Assembly: GCA_964228455.1 (NCBI GenBank) | Contig: CAXQZM010000071.1 | Coordinates: 24,651-88,650, forward strand | DNA from: CAXQZM01 sp964228455 | GTDB lineage: Bacteria; Pseudomonadota; Alphaproteobacteria; UBA7985 | Direction: 5' to 3' | Length of the DNA: 64,000 bases | In this document: positions 49,919 through 57,856 of the stretch, in pieces | Numbering within the stretch: position 1 is the stretch's first letter | Layout of the letters: each line of letters starts with the position of its first letter | Position numbers and translations under genes: made by a program | The notes under the pieces: model-generated | What the model saw: the letters and a program-made list of their open reading frames with translations, nothing else | Told to the model about the DNA's origin: nothing | The model's database searches: none

Positions 49919-50609
49919 TCTGCTTCGAGTTCTTAAATCCGTCGACACTCCGACGGTTTGTAATGCAATTGAAGTTGCCCAAGGAAGACGTGGTTTCAAA
50001 AATTTTACTCGCAAAACGATGTTAGCCTCTGATGCTAATGCTCCAGCAATGGTTGGGTATGCGTGCACGGCTCAGATAGCAGCACTAGAGCCTCCAAAGG
50101 AATCACCCGATACGATAAAAAAAAGACGGATGGATTATTACAGAGCTATGGCCGCCGCAGTGAAATCTGGTCCAACTATATGCGTAGTTGAAGATGTTGA
50201 TGATGAGAAAGCTGTAGGAGCCTTTTGGGGTGAAGTGAATACTACTGTCCATAAGGGGCTTGGTTTAGTTGGAACGATAACGAACGGGCTGATGCGGGAT
50301 TTGGGCGATATGGCTAATGATTACCCTGTCCTTGCGGGCGGGATTGGACCAAGCCATATGTATGTTCATATCCGCAGCGTAAGCCAGCCGGTAAAAATCT
50401 ATGGCATGGCGGTGAACCAAGGGGACCTTTTACATGCTGATTGTCATGGAGCGCTTGTAATTCCAGATGAAGTGCTGCCAAATCTTAATTATGCGGTAAA
50501 AAAACTCTTAGAAACAGAGCGACTTATTTTAGAGCCTGCTCGCCAGCCTGACTTCAATATTGACGAATTTGAAAAAGCTTGGGCGGCATTTGAAGCCGCT
50601 CGCACTTAA
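49890..50609 (+). CDS. RraA-like protein (HMG aldolase/decarboxylase family)
   Basis: The 239-residue protein resembles the RraA/4-hydroxy-4-methyl-2-oxoglutarate aldolase family. The active-site pair Arg136-Asp137 is in TNGLMRDLGD, with GEVNTT near 114 as the glycine-loop region. Such enzymes cleave or decarboxylate 2-oxo acids. RraA proper only inhibits RNase E, and this longer form is more like the aldolase group. The GTG start overlaps the MetE-like gene by 29 bases, with another GTG at 49905. It ends the catabolic operon and would be a natural last step to central metabolites. Confidence 0.82.
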   Translation: MKVPSVLSPDLLRVLKSVDTPTVCNAIEVAQGRRGFKNFTRKTMLASDANAPAMVGYACTAQIAALEPPKESPDTIKKRRMDYYRAMAAAVKSGPTICVVEDVDDEKAVGAFWGEVNTTVHKGLGLVGTITNGLMRDLGDMANDYPVLAGGIGPSHMYVHIRSVSQPVKIYGMAVNQGDLLHADCHGALVIPDEVLPNLNYAVKKLLETERLILEPARQPDFNIDEFEKAWAAFEAART

Positions 50610-50629
50610 GAAATAATTTGCAGAACTAA

Positions 50630-51052
50630 TTAATAGCGCTGGAACCGGATCGTAAATAGCTCTCCATCGACCTCAAAAGTTATCGTGCTATAACTGTAAA
50701 CGTTTCTCTGCTCTTGTGAATAGGTGGTTACATCTTGGCAAACCGTAGAAACAGAGCCTTTGTTTTCTTCTGCAGCAATCATGCCACCAATGATGGCGCC
50801 AGCTCCTGTTGCTTTATCGTCTCCTCCTGAGAGTATATCTCCAAAAATACCTCCAATAACCATCCCGCCAAGAACATCCTCAGCGTCTGCTCCCTCCTCC
50901 TCGCTGCAAAGCCTTTTTGTGTGAGGTACTTGGATACGCTCAGTTTGAAAAAAATCCTCAACCTTGCCCGTAACGGAGTTAATGTGATGAGCAGAGGCGG
51001 GAAGCGCTAAAAAAGAAGCGATTGCGGCAAATAAGAATATCGTACGTTTCAT
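50630..51052 (-). CDS. Secreted glycine-zipper protein
   Basis: This 140-residue protein has a signal peptide (MKRTIFLFAAIASFLALPASA) and a central glycine-zipper segment (GGMVIGGIFGDIL and GAGAIIGGMIAAEE), as in 17-kDa surface antigen-like and other envelope proteins. Two cysteines (in KRLCSEEE and STVCQDV) could pair. There is no lipobox. The start at 51052 is supported by AGGGA upstream and by the signal peptide. It is convergent with the end of the catabolic operon and not evidently related to it. Function unknown. Confidence 0.75.
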   Translation of the reverse strand: MKRTIFLFAAIASFLALPASAHHINSVTGKVEDFFQTERIQVPHTKRLCSEEEGADAEDVLGGMVIGGIFGDILSGGDDKATGAGAIIGGMIAAEENKGSVSTVCQDVTTYSQEQRNVYSYSTITFEVDGELFTIRFQRY

Positions 51053-51268
51053 TTGTATCCCTTTAGAGTTCACCAAAATTTAAAAAAAGGGGTAGTGAGA
51101 AATCAAGGTGATTATGTGGCCATAACAAGACTTCTTTAGCTTGAAACAGCGTTGCTTTGAGGAGCCTCACTCCAACAGCGCATGCCGAAAACTCAGTTTA
51201 TGCTCTGGGCCGGATAAAAAATACGAGGTTCACTTGCTTTTTCTGTTCGTTTCGAGTGATCCTCAAGA

Positions 51269-52105
51269 ATGCTCGACATATTTATGCAAGACTGGATTTG
51301 GTTTGTCATAATCATGCTTATTGCAGCGATCGTGGCTGGTTTTATGGCGGGGCTATTTGGTATTGGCGGGGGCGCTGTCATGGTGCCTGTATTTTCCGAG
51401 GTCTACGTATGGGTTGGCACAGAGCCGTCTCTGGCGCAATTTGTAGCGGTAGGGACATCTCTAGCTATCATCATCCCCACTTCAATTAGATCAGCACAAA
51501 CCCATTTTTCTGCCGGAAATTTAGATCATAAAGTTTTACGCAGTTACTTTTGGTTCATTCCCTTAGGCGTGGTTTTGGGGCTTGTGTTCGCTAATTTAGA
51601 CTGGGTGAAAGCAAGTGATTTTCTAACATCGATCTTTGGTATAATGGCTTTGCTGATATCCGCTTATATGCTTTTTGAGGCTAAGGAATTTAGTCTGCGA
51701 TCGACTGGTCCAAGGGTATATTTATCCCGCGTGGGGGGGGTTGTCATTGGCTTCACATCTTTGCTGATGGGAATTGGCGGTGGAGTGGTGAACAATATTT
51801 TTATGATGCTTCAAGGGTCTTCCATTAAGGTTGCTATTGGGACTTCAGCGGCGGTTGGTATTCTGATATCCGTCCCAGGTGCTTTAGGGTTTTTAGTTAT
51901 TGGGTGGGGGATTGAGGGCCTGCCTCCGTTTACTTACGGATTTCTTAACGTTTTCACTATGTTAGTTGTAATACCCATAACTGTATTGATGGCGCCACTT
52001 GGTGCGAAGGTTACTCAGATGTTGCCCGATGCTTTAACCTCTCGACTATTTGGATTTTTTCTTCTTGCTGCTGGTATGCGAATGCTTTGGAAGGTTTTAG
52101 TTTAA
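51269..52105 (+). CDS. TSUP-family (TauE/SafE-like) membrane permease
   Basis: The 278-residue permease has about eight helices in two repeats, each starting with the TSUP glycine motif: AGLFGIGGGAVMVP near 27-40 and MGIGGGVVNNIFM near 167-179. Family members export or import sulfite, sulfoacetate or other organosulfur anions, among other substrates. It lies 660 bases beyond the catabolic cluster, so a link to organosulfur use is only a possibility. A run of eight G residues lies within the gene. Its 3' end overlaps the convergent oxidoreductase gene by 4 bases. Confidence 0.88.
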   Translation: MLDIFMQDWIWFVIIMLIAAIVAGFMAGLFGIGGGAVMVPVFSEVYVWVGTEPSLAQFVAVGTSLAIIIPTSIRSAQTHFSAGNLDHKVLRSYFWFIPLGVVLGLVFANLDWVKASDFLTSIFGIMALLISAYMLFEAKEFSLRSTGPRVYLSRVGGVVIGFTSLLMGIGGGVVNNIFMMLQGSSIKVAIGTSAAVGILISVPGALGFLVIGWGIEGLPPFTYGFLNVFTMLVVIPITVLMAPLGAKVTQMLPDALTSRLFGFFLLAAGMRMLWKVLV

Positions 52106-53079
52106 GGCGCGAGCACGATTTTTCCTTGAGCCTCTCTCTGAGCGAGCATGTTTAAAGCTTTGGTTGCTTCTTCTAGTGGGAGCACATGACTTATAAGTGG
52201 GTTAACTTTTCCACTAGAAACCAATGAAAATATGCGATTGAAATTGGCATTATCGGCCTTCACATTACGCAGACGGAATTCACCCCAAAACACACCCACT
52301 ACCGAGCAGCCTTTAAGTAACGGGAGATTAGCAGGAATTTTTGGGATACTGCCACTTGCAAATCCTATTACTAAATAGCGGCCACCCCAAGCACAAGATC
52401 GCAGAGCCGGTTCAAACAACTCTCCTCCGACAGGGTCAACTACTAAGTCTAAACCTTTTGCTCCAACGATATCTCTCAACGAGTTTCTCAGATCGGACTT
52501 TGAATAGTTAATCAAGAAATCAGCACCTAACGATTTAGCGGTTTTTAATTTGGCTTCAGTACTCGCTGCTGCAATGACTTTTGCTCCCATTGCTTTTGCG
52601 AGTTCAATAGCTGCTAAGCCAACACCTCCAGCTGCTCCGAGCACCAATACAGTTTCACCGTTCTTCAAATTGCCGCGCTGCACTAACGCATGCATGGCTG
52701 TCCCATAAGTTATTATCATTCCGCCAGCTGATGTAAGCGGAAGTGCACCCGGCACTCGTATGAGACCACTTGCTTTTGCTATTAGGTGGGTCCTGAATCC
52801 CCCTGTTAGGGACATGTATGCTACGTGATCACCAAGTTTCCAGTCGCTTACACCTTCCCCCAATGCGGATATTTTTCCCGCGACTTCTCCACCTGGCGAA
52901 AATGGAAGCTCAGGCTTGAATTGATACAGGCCTTGGGTAACTAAAACATCAGGAAAGTTGACCCCGGCACCCGATACTTTGATCACCACCTCACCTTGTC
53001 CAGGTTGAGGGATTGGAAGATCGCGCTCAACGGTAAGCTTATCAGGCCCACCTAACTCATTGCAAATAACAGCATCCAT
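52102..53079 (-). CDS. Zinc-free NADPH:quinone oxidoreductase-like MDR protein
   Basis: The 325-residue medium-chain dehydrogenase/reductase is of the quinone oxidoreductase type. It has the N-terminal catalytic domain (PGQGEVVIKVSGAGVNFPDVL), the cofactor motif VLGAAGGVGLAAIELAKAMG and the VDPVGGELFEPALR stretch. Zinc-binding cysteines of alcohol dehydrogenases are absent. The start at 53079 (MDAVICNELGGPDK) has GGAAG upstream and fits the family, while a longer frame to 53115 does not. It is divergent from the kinase-like gene. Substrates of this group are broad. Confidence 0.88.
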   Translation of the reverse strand: MDAVICNELGGPDKLTVERDLPIPQPGQGEVVIKVSGAGVNFPDVLVTQGLYQFKPELPFSPGGEVAGKISALGEGVSDWKLGDHVAYMSLTGGFRTHLIAKASGLIRVPGALPLTSAGGMIITYGTAMHALVQRGNLKNGETVLVLGAAGGVGLAAIELAKAMGAKVIAAASTEAKLKTAKSLGADFLINYSKSDLRNSLRDIVGAKGLDLVVDPVGGELFEPALRSCAWGGRYLVIGFASGSIPKIPANLPLLKGCSVVGVFWGEFRLRNVKADNANFNRIFSLVSSGKVNPLISHVLPLEEATKALNMLAQREAQGKIVLAP

Positions 53080-53124
53080 AAATGCGCTCTTCCCTTTTTC
53101 CCTGTTCAAAGTCAAAGGATTCAG

Positions 53125-54036
53125 ATGGAAGATGTGTTAGCTATTTGGGGCTTGGAAAACCAACGATTTAAACATCATGCGCGACGGGAGAACGAGGTGT
53201 TTGCAGTAGGGGACCCTACTCTTTTTGCATTGCGCGCTCATAGGCCTGGTTTGAGACGGGCACGTGAGATTGAGTCTGAGCTAAAATGGATGGAGAGCTT
53301 AGCTGATGTAGGGCTATCCGTGCCTCGCCCTGTTAGGACAGAAAACGATTTTTTGGTGGTGGAGTTGAAGGGGCAACTATATTCCCTTGTTACTTGGTTG
53401 CCAGGAAGACCCTTGGGCACTGCGCAAGAGCCTTTAACTGTCACTGAGCCAGAGATTATATTTCGAAACCTTGGTGAACTTTTTAAGACCATTCATAACC
53501 TTCCAACCCCACTCAACCTAGATAGGCCTGATTGGACAATGCCTGGTTTAGTTGGCGAAAAGCCACTTTGGGGGCGCTTTTGGATGCATCCAAATCTTTC
53601 CGACTTTGAACGAGAGATGATGGTAGAGTTTCGCGATATGTCGAGAGTATTGCTCGAGAAGTTAAATCTGCCGAGTCAATTAATCCACGCTGACCCCTTA
53701 CAGGAGAACATCTTGGTTGAAGGGCAAAAAGTCTCGCTAATTGATTTTGACGACTGCGCTTATGGTTACCCATTATTTGATCTCGCAACTCTGTTTGTTC
53801 AAAGATTATCGGACAAAAATTTCTTAGATTTACGCAATGCTGCACTTGATGGTTATGGCGGTTGCAACCTTGACGTACTTGCTCTTCTTTTTGCTATCCG
53901 TTGTGCCACCTACGTGGGGTGGATCCAGGATAAGATGGGCTCCACCAGTGGAAAAGAGATGTCTGACCGCATTCTGGTTCGCGCAATTAAGCAGGTGCGA
54001 TCCTATTTAGAAGGCAATAGCCCAATAACTCAGTAA
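53125..54036 (+). CDS. Choline/aminoglycoside kinase-like phosphotransferase
   Basis: The 303-residue protein has the APH/ChoK small-molecule kinase fold. The catalytic loop is LIHADPLQENILV, with the Asp and Asn of the HxDxxxxN motif, and the metal-binding motif is SLIDFDDCAYGYPLFDLATL. N-terminal ATP-lobe strands include ERE-like ARRENEVFAVG. The closest types are homoserine kinase II and SrkA-like kinases. The substrate is unknown. The 3' end overlaps the NfeD gene by 7 bases in convergent orientation. Confidence 0.83.
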   Translation: MEDVLAIWGLENQRFKHHARRENEVFAVGDPTLFALRAHRPGLRRAREIESELKWMESLADVGLSVPRPVRTENDFLVVELKGQLYSLVTWLPGRPLGTAQEPLTVTEPEIIFRNLGELFKTIHNLPTPLNLDRPDWTMPGLVGEKPLWGRFWMHPNLSDFEREMMVEFRDMSRVLLEKLNLPSQLIHADPLQENILVEGQKVSLIDFDDCAYGYPLFDLATLFVQRLSDKNFLDLRNAALDGYGGCNLDVLALLFAIRCATYVGWIQDKMGSTSGKEMSDRILVRAIKQVRSYLEGNSPITQ

Positions 54037-54485
54037 GGGTCGTCAGCTTTTACATTAAGGGTAACCCCTTCCACGCTTACAACTCGAATGCGTGTTTTAA
54101 CTGGTAAATCAGGTCCAGTAACGGTCCAAGTACTGTCTCCAACGCGGGCTCGACCTTGGCCGCTAGTTATGGCTTCGGTGAGGACTCCAGGCGCTCCTAC
54201 CACATTAACGCTAAAATTATTTAACTCTCGATTATCTTCTGCATCACTATTCCGCGCTTTTAGGAATGGTCTAAGCCCAAATAAGCCAGCTACTGATGCA
54301 ACGCCAAATATAGCAATCTGAAATCCCAGATCTAATCCTGGGAATAAAGAGGCGACAAGGGCGGCTGCGGCTCCGATGGCAAACCAAATCAGAACAAAAC
54401 TTGGGATGAAAATCTCTATGATAAGCAGCAGTATACTGAGTAATAACCACCCGATCCAAATTGGTGTTTGGGCAAAGTTTTCCAT
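54030..54485 (-). CDS. NfeD-like membrane protein
   Basis: The 151-residue protein has two to three membrane helices in the first half (WIGWLLLSILLLIIEIFIPS and following) and a C-terminal OB-fold NfeD domain (GRARVGDSTWTVTGPDLPV). NfeD proteins partner with SPFH proteins in membrane microdomains. The SPFH gene lies 3 bases upstream on the same strand, the standard two-gene arrangement (as in YbbK/YbbJ of E. coli). Confidence 0.9.
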   Translation of the reverse strand: MENFAQTPIWIGWLLLSILLLIIEIFIPSFVLIWFAIGAAAALVASLFPGLDLGFQIAIFGVASVAGLFGLRPFLKARNSDAEDNRELNNFSVNVVGAPGVLTEAITSGQGRARVGDSTWTVTGPDLPVKTRIRVVSVEGVTLNVKADDPY

Positions 54486-54488
54486 CCC

Positions 54489-55469
54489 CTAAGCTTTCGG
54501 AAGTGAACGAGAAGTTTTACGAGTGGGCTTTGTACCTTCTTTCGGTTCATCTTTTTCAGAAAAAGTTTGCTTAGCAATTTCCGCAATACCGGCAATTGAG
54601 CCAATAACATTTGATGCCTCCATAGGCATGAGCACAACCTTTGAATTAGATGCGCTTGCGATTCCTTGCAGAGCCTCAGTGTATTTGGTCGCCACGAAAT
54701 AATTTACCGCTTGTATATCGCCATTTGCTATCGCTTCAGATACCATCCGGGTGGCTACAGCATCAGCCTCGGCGAGACGCTCTCTTGCCTCAGCTTGTCT
54801 GCGGGCAGCTTCTAATTCCCCTTCAGCCTTCAAAATCGCAGCCTGTTTTTCTCCCTCTGCACGGAGGATATCCGCCTCTCTTGAGCCTGATGCCTCAAGG
54901 ACCTGAGCACGTTTGTCGCGTTCTGCTTTCATTTGACGGGACATAGAGGCCTGAAGATCCGCCGGTGGGGCGATATCGCGTATTTCAACACGGGTGACCT
55001 TGGTGCCCCAAGGATTCGTTGCCTGATCAATAACGGTGAGAAGCTCAGCATTTATGCGGTCTCGCTGCGATAGTAGCTCATCCAATTCCATAGAGCCCAT
55101 CACCGTACGAATGTTTGTTAAGGCTAAATTTTCCATTGCCCGTTCTAAATCATTAACCTGATAGGCAGCTTTAGCCGCATCTCCTATCTGGTAGAAAACA
55201 ACGCCATCGACTGCAACAATAGCATTGTCGCGAGTAATTACTTCCTGAGTTGGGATATCCATTACTGATTCCCGCATATTCACTCGTTGACCAATAGCAT
55301 CAAGGAACGGCACAATTAGGCTAAGGCCTGGCTTTAATGTTCTGCGATAGCGGCCAAATCTTTCTACCGTATATTCAAATCCTTGAGGCACTGTTTTGAC
55401 GCCAGATATGATCAGAAAAATGATCAATATGAGGACAACTATGGTGCCAATAAATCCAGAAAAATCCAT
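54489..55469 (-). CDS. SPFH/stomatin-like membrane protein (QmcA type)
   Basis: The 326-residue protein has one N-terminal membrane helix (IVVLILIIFLIISGVKTV) and an SPFH/band-7 domain (RFGRYRRTLKPGLSLIVPFLD...MDIPTQEVITRDN). A long charged coiled coil (QMKAERDKRAQVLEASGSRE and onward) follows. It forms large membrane-bound rings that scaffold proteases such as FtsH in E. coli QmcA/HflKC relatives. It is cotranscribed with the NfeD gene. Confidence 0.92.
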   Translation of the reverse strand: MDFSGFIGTIVVLILIIFLIISGVKTVPQGFEYTVERFGRYRRTLKPGLSLIVPFLDAIGQRVNMRESVMDIPTQEVITRDNAIVAVDGVVFYQIGDAAKAAYQVNDLERAMENLALTNIRTVMGSMELDELLSQRDRINAELLTVIDQATNPWGTKVTRVEIRDIAPPADLQASMSRQMKAERDKRAQVLEASGSREADILRAEGEKQAAILKAEGELEAARRQAEARERLAEADAVATRMVSEAIANGDIQAVNYFVATKYTEALQGIASASNSKVVLMPMEASNVIGSIAGIAEIAKQTFSEKDEPKEGTKPTRKTSRSLPKA

Positions 55470-55567
55470 ACTAAACTGCCTCCAGGTTAAACGATGATAT
55501 GGTTAGACATTGCGTCATTTTCAAGACGACTTGACCCATTGGACGCAGCAACCCATAGGCCCACTCA

Positions 55568-56110
55568 ATGGCTATACTTGATATTCTACTCGCGCCTCAC
55601 CCAACATTAGTGGCCAAGGCAAAACCTGTTGAGGGTCTAGATGATGAAATATGCACCCTTGCGGCAGACATGCTGCAGACAATGTACGATGCTCCCGGAA
55701 TTGGTTTGGCAGCTAACCAAGTAGGTCGACTGGAGCGTGTGCTGGTTATGGATTGTCAACGAGATCCGGAAGGTGAGCCAATGCCAAAGGTCCTCGTTAA
55801 TCCAGAGATCATATGGGAGAGCGACGAGCTCGCTTCATATGAAGAGGGATGTCTATCCATTCCTCAGCAATATGCCGACGTCGAGAGGCCGGCTGAAGTT
55901 AAGGTAGTATTTATGGACTTGAATGGCCATGAGCAGGAAGCCCATTTCACAGGCTTGGAGGCCACCTGTGTGCAACACGAGATAGATCACCTAAATGGAG
56001 TGTTATTTTGGGATCACGTCTCAACGCTTAAGCGGAATATGCTCAAGCGAAAGCTATCAAAGCTAAAGAAAGAAAGAGAGCGCGCCTCAAAACAGGGTGA
56101 AACCCTATGA
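55568..56110 (+). CDS. def: Peptide deformylase
   Basis: Def removes the formyl group from nascent proteins and is a metal enzyme. The 180-residue protein has motif I GIGLAANQVG (44-53), motif II EEGCLSIP, whose Cys is a metal ligand, and motif III QHEIDHLNG, with the HExxH. It is translationally coupled to fmt (ATGA overlap), so the enzymes that add and remove the formyl group are expressed together. Confidence 0.96.
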   Translation: MAILDILLAPHPTLVAKAKPVEGLDDEICTLAADMLQTMYDAPGIGLAANQVGRLERVLVMDCQRDPEGEPMPKVLVNPEIIWESDELASYEEGCLSIPQQYADVERPAEVKVVFMDLNGHEQEAHFTGLEATCVQHEIDHLNGVLFWDHVSTLKRNMLKRKLSKLKKERERASKQGETL

Positions 56111-56997
56111 AAATTGTCTTCATGGGAACGCCTAATTTTGCCAAGAAGTCATTGGAAGCACTATTGACTGCTGGCCATGAAATTTGTGCGGTTTATAGCC
56201 AGCCGCCACGTCGAGCAAAAAGAGGGTTGAAAGAGCAGAAAAGCGCTGTGCATAAATATGCAGAGGAGCAGAATTTGCCGGTCTACACGCCTGTAAGTTT
56301 TAAAGATGAGGATAATTTCAACATTCTCGCTTCGTGGGATGCAGATATTGCCGTAGTTGCCGCATATGGTTTGCTGTTGCCTGAGACCGTCCTTCGTCTA
56401 TTTCCAAGAGGCTGCCTTAACATTCATGCAAGTCTCTTGCCACGGTGGCGCGGTGCTGCACCAATTCAGCGTGCCATTGAGGCTGGGGATCAAGAGACAG
56501 GCATTTCGATAATGCGAATGGAGAGAGATCTTGATACTGGAGCTGTCCTGTTGACTTACTCAATAGAGATAGATTTTTCGGACACGGCTGGAGGCCTACA
56601 TGATAAACTATCGGCATTAGGCTCCGAGGCGATCGTTGAGGCACTAAACGAACTAGATGAATTAGTTGCTTGGCCCCAAGATGAAGAAGGTGTTACTTAT
56701 GCAAATAAGATTGATAAGGCAGAGTCCGAAATTGATTGGACAGAAGATCCAAATTTAATTGCACGAAAAATCCGCGCTTTTTCGCCCTTTCCAGGAGCAT
56801 GGTTCCAGGTTTCTGGCGAACGGATTAAGGTTCTAAATGCGCGGGCCTCCGAGATTGGGGAGCTAAACATAAATGGTGTGGAGATTTTAAAGCTGCAAAG
56901 AGCTGGGAAGCGAGCACAACTGGTGCATGAGTTTATTAAAGGCTACGATGTTTCTAACTTTACTTCAGCCGGCATAACCTTGAAATCAATTTCGTGA
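56107..56997 (+). CDS. fmt: Methionyl-tRNA formyltransferase
   Basis: Fmt formylates initiator Met-tRNA using 10-formyl-tetrahydrofolate. The 296-residue protein has the hallmark SLLPRWRGAAPIQRAI preceded by NIHA (His near 108), the substrate loop RAKRGLKEQKSAVH, and a C-terminal OB domain (IRAFSPFPGAWFQVSGERIK). It is slightly short at the C-terminus compared with the usual 305-315 residues. truA follows after 39 bases on the same strand. Confidence 0.95.
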   Translation: MKIVFMGTPNFAKKSLEALLTAGHEICAVYSQPPRRAKRGLKEQKSAVHKYAEEQNLPVYTPVSFKDEDNFNILASWDADIAVVAAYGLLLPETVLRLFPRGCLNIHASLLPRWRGAAPIQRAIEAGDQETGISIMRMERDLDTGAVLLTYSIEIDFSDTAGGLHDKLSALGSEAIVEALNELDELVAWPQDEEGVTYANKIDKAESEIDWTEDPNLIARKIRAFSPFPGAWFQVSGERIKVLNARASEIGELNINGVEILKLQRAGKRAQLVHEFIKGYDVSNFTSAGITLKSIS

Positions 56998-57036
56998 TTT
57001 TGAGACGGTATTAGAACTGAAACTATAGATCTTAAC

Positions 57037-57807
57037 ATGCCAACATTCCTTTCTATTTTTGAATACGATGGAAGCCCCTACCGAGGTTGGCAATCACAGC
57101 CCGGGCTAAAGACCGTTCAGGGTGAGATCGAAGCTGCGCTCAAAACTTTGACCAACCACAATATAATTGTACAGGCGTGCGGCCGAACTGATGCAGGGGT
57201 TCACGCATTAGCGATGCCCGCCAGTTTTGAGGCTGACAACATTGACGCTAATCGCCTCCGCGAGGGATTAAACGGTATTTTGGCGCGTCAGCTTATTTCG
57301 TGTATCGACGTTTATGAGATGCCAAGTGGCTTCAATGCTCGATTTGACTGTAAGGGTCGTGCGTATGAGTATCGAATTCTGGCACGGCGAGCACATCCCG
57401 CGTTAGGGCGAGGATATGTGCACTCGGTTCGGGTGCCCTTAGATGTTGACGCCATGAACTTTGCGGCACAGTACCTTGTGGGTAGACACGATTTCACGAC
57501 TTTCCGGTCTAGCGATTGTCAGGCGGATAGCCCTGTTAAGACTCTCGATGTATTCAGGGTCAGTCGTCGCGGCGAGGAGATTGTTATTGAGGCTAAGGCT
57601 CGATCATTTCTCCATCATCAGGTTCGCTTAATGGTGGGCAGTCTTGTTCAGGTAGGGAAAGGCCATTGGGAACCGGTTGATTTAAAGCATGCCTTAGAAG
57701 CGGTTGATCCGGTCGCTAGCGGTCCAATGATTGCCTCAGATGGTTTGTATTTTGTGCGTGGAATTTATAGCGAGCTGCCGGAGCCCGGACCCTACCTCAG
57801 ATCATAA
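57037..57807 (+). CDS. truA: tRNA pseudouridine(38-40) synthase
   Basis: TruA makes pseudouridine at positions 38-40 in the anticodon arm of tRNAs. The catalytic motif CGRTDAGVHA holds Asp52. RAYEYRI, FTTFRSSDCQ and FLHHQVRLMVGSLVQVGKG are typical. The 256-residue length is normal. It closes the def-fmt-truA run and is convergent with uvrB. Confidence 0.96.
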   Translation: MPTFLSIFEYDGSPYRGWQSQPGLKTVQGEIEAALKTLTNHNIIVQACGRTDAGVHALAMPASFEADNIDANRLREGLNGILARQLISCIDVYEMPSGFNARFDCKGRAYEYRILARRAHPALGRGYVHSVRVPLDVDAMNFAAQYLVGRHDFTTFRSSDCQADSPVKTLDVFRVSRRGEEIVIEAKARSFLHHQVRLMVGSLVQVGKGHWEPVDLKHALEAVDPVASGPMIASDGLYFVRGIYSELPEPGPYLRS

Positions 57808-57856
57808 GGTTGTGTGATATGCGCGAGATGCCGGCAATTAATTCCAAGAATAAGCT

